This document shows positions 59,162 through 64,000 of a DNA stretch of 64,000 bases, one piece after another; positions within the stretch are counted from its first letter, which is position 1, and each line of letters starts with the position of its first letter. The position numbers and the translations under genes are program-made. The notes beneath the pieces are model-generated. The model was not told the origin of the DNA, did not search any database, and worked only from the letters and a program-made list of their open reading frames with translations. The DNA is from Halomicrobium urmianum (GTDB lineage: Archaea > Halobacteriota > Halobacteria > Halobacteriales > Haloarculaceae): contig NZ_CP084092.1 of the NCBI RefSeq assembly GCF_020217425.1, positions 1 through 64,000 of the forward strand, written 5' to 3'.

Positions 59162-59290
59162 CTAGATCGGGGAGAGCAGCCAGACCGTCACGAGGTCGAC
59201 GAAGAGGAGGACTGCTGCGAATCCCGGTTCGAACTCGTGTTCGGCTGCGCTCACGGAGGCGTGGACGTAGGCCGCCAGTGCCAGGACCAT
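59162..59290 (-). CDS. 42-residue membrane peptide or gene fragment
   Basis: MVLALAAYVHASVSAAEHEF then GFAAVLLFVDLVTVWLLSPI: two hydrophobic segments from an ATG at 59290. It could be a small membrane protein or the tail of a lost gene; its location in a run of gene fragments favours the second. Confidence 0.35.
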   Translation of the reverse strand: MVLALAAYVHASVSAAEHEFEPGFAAVLLFVDLVTVWLLSPI

Positions 59291-59353
59291 GCTACACTCC
59301 TTTCGGTTCTCCGGCAAAACTATCGTGGATTCACGGCGCTAGCAGCGCGGATG

Positions 59354-59373
59354 CCCACCCCTTCAGGGGTGGG
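59354..59373. repeat. Solo IS200/IS605-type end hairpin
   Basis: CCCACCCCTTCAGGGGTGGG followed by TCGCTGAC; pairs with the one at 52950. The loop base and flank are the only differences. Confidence 0.55.
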
Positions 59374-59443
59374 TCGCTGACGTACGACCAGGCCGTCCCG
59401 GGTCGCAGCCCCACTCGCGAACCCCGCCGTGATAACGCTTCCC

Positions 59444-59628
59444 AGCCCCTCAGTATTTTCAAGAACGCTGGCCGGGAAATCGCCCTATGGAACTCGTGGA
59501 AGGCCCGCGACCGGGGTTGCGACCATCTCGAAGTCCCCTGTGAGTGGCACAACGAGGACGCCCGACGCTTCTACCGTGACGTGGGCTTCCGGCCGAAGCA
59601 AGTCGACTACGCGCAACCGCTGGAGTGA
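59444..59628 (+). pseudogene. GNAT acetyltransferase C-terminal fragment
   Basis: ARDRGCDHLEVPCEWHNEDA then RRFYRDVGFRPKQVDYAQPL is the terminal beta6-alpha4-beta7 part of a GNAT enzyme. The acetyl-CoA-binding Q/RxxGxG/A block is absent. It begins about 70 bp after the solo hairpin, so insertion of a mobile element probably removed the rest. Confidence 0.6.
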
Positions 59629-59665
59629 CCCGGAACGGGCGACCGGCACAGCGGCAGCGACGCTG

Positions 59666-60394
59666 TTATCCGGGCCCGAGAGCCGCGATGTCGGCTCCCA
59701 CCGTCGCCAGCGCGTCGGCGGGGTTTGGATCGCTGTCGGCCAGGTGCGTGTACCGGTGGTCCGGGACGCGCGACAGCGCCGCCGCGACGGCCTCGCTGTA
59801 GGTCTCGACGCCGGGTTCCGTCGGGTCGTCGCCGCCCCAGACGTCCCGGATGACCGTCATCGAATCGATGCGCACTTCCAGCCCGCGAGGCTCGTAGCGA
59901 GCCAGCAGTTCGGAGAGCCCGAGCTGGAGGGCGACGTACTCGGCGGTGTTGTTCCCCGTTCGGGAGCCGACAGGTCGGCCGAGACGGGCGAGCTGATTCT
60001 CTGCACTGTCCATGATGACGGCGCCAGCGCCCGCGGGCCCGGGGTTGCCGCGCGAACTGCCGTCGACGTAGAGGACGAACGCGTCGTCCGTCGACTCGGG
60101 GACGGGCGGCCGGGTGAGTCCCGACTCCAGCAGGCCCTCGAGCGCGGGACGCAACTCGGTCGGCGTAGTCGAAGGATCGAACAGCCCGCCGTAGCCGGGG
60201 ACGGCGTCGTCGATGGCGTCGGTGGCGGCCGCTACCTCGTAGCCGACGCCCGCGAGTACCTCGTCGACGAGCGAGGCGAGCGGCGAGAGGTGTTCGGCCG
60301 GGAGGGGGTCGTCGGTCACGCCGGTCCCCTCCCCGGGCCCCGGTCCCGTGCCCTCACGCCCTCCCTCCCGGATGGTCTCGCTGGCGTGTCGCAC
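59666..60394 (-). CDS. rnhA: RNase HI
   Basis: 242 residues. Catalytic residues lie in FVLYVDGSSRGNPGPAGAGA (Asp), NNTAEYVALQLGL (Glu), RIDSMTVI (Asp) and HLADSDPNPADALA (Asp). It should cut the RNA strand of RNA-DNA hybrids. The N-terminal 90 residues are a haloarchaeal extension without known fold. A GTG in GTGVTDDPLPAEHL is a plausible later start that would remove about 25 residues. Confidence 0.9.
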   Translation of the reverse strand: MRHASETIREGGREGTGPGPGEGTGVTDDPLPAEHLSPLASLVDEVLAGVGYEVAAATDAIDDAVPGYGGLFDPSTTPTELRPALEGLLESGLTRPPVPESTDDAFVLYVDGSSRGNPGPAGAGAVIMDSAENQLARLGRPVGSRTGNNTAEYVALQLGLSELLARYEPRGLEVRIDSMTVIRDVWGGDDPTEPGVETYSEAVAAALSRVPDHRYTHLADSDPNPADALATVGADIAALGPG

Positions 60395-60880
60395 CTCTGC
60401 ATATCGGTCCTCGGTGGTCGAGCGGGATAATCCCTTCAGGTCGTCGGTGACGGCCCTCTCGAATCAGTCGGTCTCTCGCAACCGGCCGTCTCTGGCCCGA
60501 ACGATCCGAGATTTTCCCTGTTGCCGCACCCGTGGGCTCGTCGCCGACGCGTTCGCGGCGTCGCCGGCGTTTCACCCTGGCTTCCAGCGGACCGTCGGTC
60601 CCGTCCGGTTCACATGGTTCCGCGCCGAACTGGGCCACCCCGAAGGCACACTACGGCTCTGTGCCCGCTATCGTCCCGGTGAGAACCACGGGCAGGCACC
60701 GTCCATCCACTAGTCGGCCGCCTGCCCGCCGTCGACCGGGGATCCGAACCGCCCGCCGTCGTTTCCTGGATGTTCGTCTCTGTCGGCCCGGGCGCGATCG
60801 CGACCTCGGACTGGGTTTGCCTCGTTCACACTGGCCATTAGCTATAAGGGTTGGTGAATTTGACGTTCTGGAGAACATTC
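60395..60880. other. Intergenic, relict coding sequence
   Basis: No intact gene. Plus-strand frames at 60530-60715 look weakly coding but carry no motif. A TATA-like CTATAAGGG lies at 60842. Confidence 0.4.
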
Positions 60881-61402
60881 ATGATAGATAGGAGGGGTTT
60901 CGTCAAGGGAATCGGAGCGGCCGCGGGCGTGAGTTACATCGGAGCCGGTACGGCGTCGGCGAACGGCTCGGACGAATCCGGGGACCACCAGACGACAGTC
61001 GGTCCCAGCGAGCACTTCGTCGGGACCTGGAGTGCCGCTCCCACGCCGCCTGCCCCGGAGGACCCGTTCTCGATGGCGGACCAGACGACCTGGAAGTTCG
61101 CCAACACGAGCGTCGGCGGATCGGGCGTTCGCCTCCGGCTCATGAACCGGTACGGCGCTGAGCCGGTCACCTTCGACCGGGTCACGGTCGGGCTCCGCGA
61201 CTCCGGCGCCAGTGTGATATCGGGGACGACCGAGGCCGTGACGTTCGGCGGGGAGGAGTCCGTCTCCGTCCCCGGATCGGGAGGCGGATCGAGACGCTGT
61301 GGTCGGGGTGAACGCGGCTACGCTGACTCGGTCAGCGTCGCCGGGATCCGATCGACGGACGTCTCGCAGGTCGCGCAGGTGGCCTTGTCCGTCGCGATGT
61401 AG
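60881..61402 (+). pseudogene. Truncated Tat-exported SGNH-type esterase
   Basis: Tat signal DRRGFVKGIGAAAGVSYIGA, then HFVGTWSAAPTPPAPEDPFS and SGVRLRLMNRYGAEPVTFDR, the N-terminal block of GDSL/SGNH-type hydrolases. After about residue 135 the reading frame runs into non-homologous sequence opposite the zinc-ribbon gene. The SGNH catalytic domain (GDS, SGNH, DxxH) is gone. It cannot hydrolyse anything. Confidence 0.7.
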
Positions 61403-61548
61403 ACCGTCGCGCAGTCCGGACAGCGAAACAGGGACGACCGCGGCTCGGCGGTTCCCATCGACTCGGAGTCGGCCCCCGCGGCGTCGCTGTCGCCGCTGCC
61501 CAGAAACCGCCGCCCGACTGTCCCGGCCAGTTTGGCGATGGATTGCAC
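61318..61548 (-). CDS. Small zinc-ribbon protein
   Basis: 76 residues from a GTG. FRCPDCATVYIATDKATCATCE is split around two CxxC pairs, one zinc site. The N-terminus is helical (IAKLAGTVGRRFLGSG). It starts 2 bp after the stop of the DUF7344 gene, so the two form an operon; this pairing is frequent in haloarchaea. Confidence 0.78.
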   Translation of the reverse strand: MQSIAKLAGTVGRRFLGSGDSDAAGADSESMGTAEPRSSLFRCPDCATVYIATDKATCATCETSVDRIPATLTESA

Positions 61549-61550
61549 GA

Positions 61551-61925
61551 TCAGTCACCCCCGCTGGCGGCCGGCGTCTGCAGGTGCGTCCGGACCTCCT
61601 CGGTCCGGTCCGCGAGCGCCACCGTCCGACCGGAGTCGTCGTATCTGACGAATCCTGTCTGCGCCATCTTCGGCAGGTGCGTGTGCACGAGTGACGCCCT
61701 GATCGCCGTCTCTTCGCCGGTCGAATCGTCGTCCCTCGATCCGCTGGACTCGCCGGGAGCGAGTTCCGTCGCCAGCGCCGCCACCGAGATCGGCGTTTCG
61801 GCGGTCTGGAGCGAGCGCAGTATCGACCGACGCCTCGAACTGGACAGGACGTCGAAGAGTTCGTCCCGCCGCTCTCCGTCCGCGTCAGACTCCGACTGGG
61901 TCGTCTTCGAGGGTCGGCTTACCAT
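61551..61925 (-). CDS. DUF7344-type winged-helix regulator
   Basis: 124 residues. LFDVLSSSRRRSILRSLQ, PISVAALATELA, an acidic loop, ASLVHTHLPKMAQTGFVRYD and RTVALADRTEEVR form the haloarchaeal wHTH of the DUF7344 family. DNA-binding is likely, target unknown. First gene of a two-gene operon. Confidence 0.85.
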   Translation of the reverse strand: MVSRPSKTTQSESDADGERRDELFDVLSSSRRRSILRSLQTAETPISVAALATELAPGESSGSRDDDSTGEETAIRASLVHTHLPKMAQTGFVRYDDSGRTVALADRTEEVRTHLQTPAASGGD

Positions 61926-62172
61926 ATGTAAACGATGTCCCTTGACGGGGATAAGTGTTGTCTTCTAAATATATTTGAAGTGTGTTATCTGCAGTTTCCG
62001 TCCCTGTCGTCCGGGGATTCCACAGCGGCCTGTGTGGTTCGCCGCCTTTCGACGGGCGTCCGTGTGGATTTCGTACCGCGGGATAAGTGGTAATCGTATT
62101 TACACATCCGTCTTGTTGTCAGATGAGCCATTACGAAGGTTTACAATGTGGTACGTAAGTGAACACAGGTAA

Positions 62173-63891
62173 ATGGTGGACCGTGATCTCTCCCGGAGAC
62201 GACTGCTCCGGACCGGGGCGGCGCTCGGGCTCGCCGGATTCGTGCCGCAGGCTGCGGGGGCGTCGACGTCGTCGCCGGACCTCGAGAAGTTCGTCCAGCC
62301 GATGCCCGTACCGGAGGTACGCGAACCCGACGGCAGGCGCGAGGGCGCCGACTACTACGACGTGGCGATCGAGGAGTTCGAGCAGCAGGTCCACCCCGAC
62401 CTCCCGCCGACGACGCTCTGGGGATTCGAGGGGTCCGTCCCCGGCCCTGTTATCAGGGCACGCCGCAACGAGCGGATCAAGCTCCGCTTCGACAACAGCG
62501 GCCTCCCGGCGGACCACCTCTTCGAGGTAGACGACCGCATCAAGGGCACCTCGCCGGACGACTACGACGACCACGACGGTCCCGTACCCGACGTCCGGAC
62601 GGTGATCCACCAGCACGGGCTGAACGTCGAACCGGAGAGCGACGGCCAGGCCGAGGCGTGGACGTCGCCGGACGGGGTCACCGGACCGCGATTCGTCACG
62701 GACGTCCACGACCTCCCGAACCGCCAGCCGCGGATGACCGGGACGTACCACGACCACACGCTCGGCATCAGCCGCCTCAACAACTACGCCGGGCTCCACG
62801 GCTTCTACGTCATCGAGAGCGAGCGCGAGGACCAGCTGGGGCTCCCCTCCGGTGAGTACGACGTCCCCGTCATGCTCGAGGACAGGACCTTCGAGCCGGA
62901 CGGCTCGCTGCACTACCCGGACGAGTTCGTCGCGAACTTCGCGGGCGACACCGCCTTCGTCAACGGCGCCGTCTGGCCGTACTTCGAGGTCGAGCCGAGG
63001 CGCTACCGGTTCCGGCTGGTCAACCAGTCCAACGGCCGCACGTTCGCCCTCTCGCTGTCGAACGACGACGGCCACGACGCCCCCGCCATGTACCAGTTCG
63101 CCCCCGACCAGGGATACCTCGAAGACGTCGTCCCCATCGGACACGGCGGCGACCTCGAGTCGCTGACGCTGGCCCCGTTCGAGCGGGCCGAAGTCGTCGT
63201 CGACTTCTCCGAGTACGCCGGCGAGACGTTCACCGTCACGAACGACGCCGAGTTCCCCTTCTCGGGCGGCCACGGCGACGGACACGGCGGCGACGGACCG
63301 GAGCTCTCGGAGCTCGTGCAGATCCGGGTCACCGATCCGGACGGCGAGGTGACCGACGACAGCACGCCCCCGTCGGAGCTCTCGCTCCCGGCCACCTCCG
63401 ACTACAACGAGGACGCCGCGGAGCAGACGCGCCACATGACCCTCGACATGGCGATGCGAGACGACCTGCCCACGCACCTCCTGAACGGCAAGACCTTCCA
63501 CGACGGGGGCGACCACGCGAAGCCCAGGCGCGGCGCGACGGAGATCTGGGAGTTCGAGAACGGGACGGATCACTCCCACCCCATCCACATGCACCTGATC
63601 GACTTCAGGGTGATCGGCCGCGGCGAGGACGGGACGGCCGCCCCCGCGCCGAACGAGCGCGGCCCGAAGGACGTCGTTCGCGTCGACCCGGGCGAGACGG
63701 TCCGCGTCGTCACGGAGTTCGGCGACTTCACCGGCACGTACCCCTGGCACTGCCACGTCCTCGAACACGAGGAGCAGGGGATGATGCGCCCGTTCGAGGT
63801 CGTCGCCGGCGACGAGCGGGGCGAGGGACAGGGCGGCAGCGATGGCGGGAACGGAAACGGGAACACCGGGTCGGGCAACTCCGGCCGCTGA
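62173..63891 (+). CDS. Tat-exported multicopper oxidase (CotA/laccase-like)
   Basis: 572 residues. Tat signal SRRRLLRTGAALGLAG. Copper motifs in order: HQHG (about residue 145), YHDH (about 195), HSHPIHMH (about 473), and YPWHCHVLEHEEQGMM (about 522), with the axial Met of the type 1 site. Domain sequence VPGPVIRARRNERIKLRF at the start matches three-domain MCOs. A Gly/Asn/Ser-rich tail follows the core. It should oxidise phenols, metals or bilirubin-like compounds with O2 outside the cell. Single gene; 61926-62172 upstream holds only the promoter. Confidence 0.93.
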   Translation: MVDRDLSRRRLLRTGAALGLAGFVPQAAGASTSSPDLEKFVQPMPVPEVREPDGRREGADYYDVAIEEFEQQVHPDLPPTTLWGFEGSVPGPVIRARRNERIKLRFDNSGLPADHLFEVDDRIKGTSPDDYDDHDGPVPDVRTVIHQHGLNVEPESDGQAEAWTSPDGVTGPRFVTDVHDLPNRQPRMTGTYHDHTLGISRLNNYAGLHGFYVIESEREDQLGLPSGEYDVPVMLEDRTFEPDGSLHYPDEFVANFAGDTAFVNGAVWPYFEVEPRRYRFRLVNQSNGRTFALSLSNDDGHDAPAMYQFAPDQGYLEDVVPIGHGGDLESLTLAPFERAEVVVDFSEYAGETFTVTNDAEFPFSGGHGDGHGGDGPELSELVQIRVTDPDGEVTDDSTPPSELSLPATSDYNEDAAEQTRHMTLDMAMRDDLPTHLLNGKTFHDGGDHAKPRRGATEIWEFENGTDHSHPIHMHLIDFRVIGRGEDGTAAPAPNERGPKDVVRVDPGETVRVVTEFGDFTGTYPWHCHVLEHEEQGMMRPFEVVAGDERGEGQGGSDGGNGNGNTGSGNSGR

Positions 63892-64000
63892 TCGGACGAC
63901 TCAACTCCGGAGTGGCCCGCCAGTACTCGGCGGCGTGCGCGACGTCCCGTCCGTCGGCTCTGCGGTCTCTGTCGTCGGACGTGACCTGTCGGGCCCCGCC
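63892..64000. other. Window edge, no gene seen
   Basis: Nothing recognisable after the multicopper oxidase stop. Confidence 0.6.

Overview
The window is haloarchaeal (class Halobacteria) chromosomal DNA. It is GC-rich and its proteins are strongly acidic. It carries twin-arginine lipoprotein signals, haloarchaeal-only domains (HalOD1, DUF7504, DUF7344), many apparently leaderless genes with a TATA-like box about 25-30 bp before the start codon, and a 16S rRNA that opens with ATTCCGGTTGATCC. It holds two Orc1/Cdc6-linked replication origins and an rRNA operon, so it most likely comes from the main replicon near its origin. Genus cannot be assigned by eye.

Region 1 (1-20.2 kb): a ParA partition operon lies behind arrays of a short motif repeated every 13 bp. 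Next come a TrmB-type regulator, a solitary family-5 solute-binding lipoprotein and a GH3 beta-glucosidase, which look like a sugar-use unit without permeases. Three catabolic enzymes follow (cyclase-family hydrolase, luciferase-like monooxygenase, BBE-type FAD oxidase), then a second 13-bp-phased array, a secreted zinc protease with calcium-binding repeats, and a MoxR/DUF58/DUF4129 cluster.

Region 2 (20.7-32.7 kb): two origin modules lie side by side. Origin A (about 21.2-23.1 kb) has seven boxes of the type TACAGTCTGGACGAGGGGGG around an AT-rich stretch and one orc1 gene. Origin B (27.8-30.3 kb) has ten boxes of the type TTTCRYWTCGCACACGGGG and a second orc1 gene, and is bracketed by inverted copies of a palindromic mini-element. 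A third G-rich box family sits just outside. Between the modules are an AEC transporter, a Bat-type regulator, a non-autonomous IS200/IS605-like element, a HalOD1 protein, a lipoprotein and an ArsR-like gene. RNase J follows.

Region 3 (32.6-40 kb): a decaying accessory zone. Two inverted IS5-family copies (one with a clean 8-bp target duplication) flank a lipoprotein gene. An RNase-H-like/DUF3800-like gene, a second IS200/IS605-like relict, and HicB and OB-fold pseudogenes broken only by nonsense codons follow.

Region 4 (40-49.3 kb): an amidohydrolase, a YHS-domain membrane protein and the rrn operon (16S, aberrant tRNA-like spacer element, 23S, tRNA-like 5S leader, 5S), with processing stems that can be read from the sequence. 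A related block of about 135 bp occurs on both sides of the operon. The operon is transcribed away from the origins.

Region 5 (49.3-64 kb): DUF7504 protein, truncated haemoglobin, acidic unknown, core-type MetE, BASS transporter, a dihydrolipoamide-dehydrogenase-like flavoprotein with a His/Asp-rich repeat tail, DsrE-like protein, small zinc ribbons, a broken histidine kinase beside an intact receiver protein, several gene fragments, RNase HI, a truncated SGNH-type esterase gene, a DUF7344/zinc-ribbon pair and a Tat-exported multicopper oxidase.
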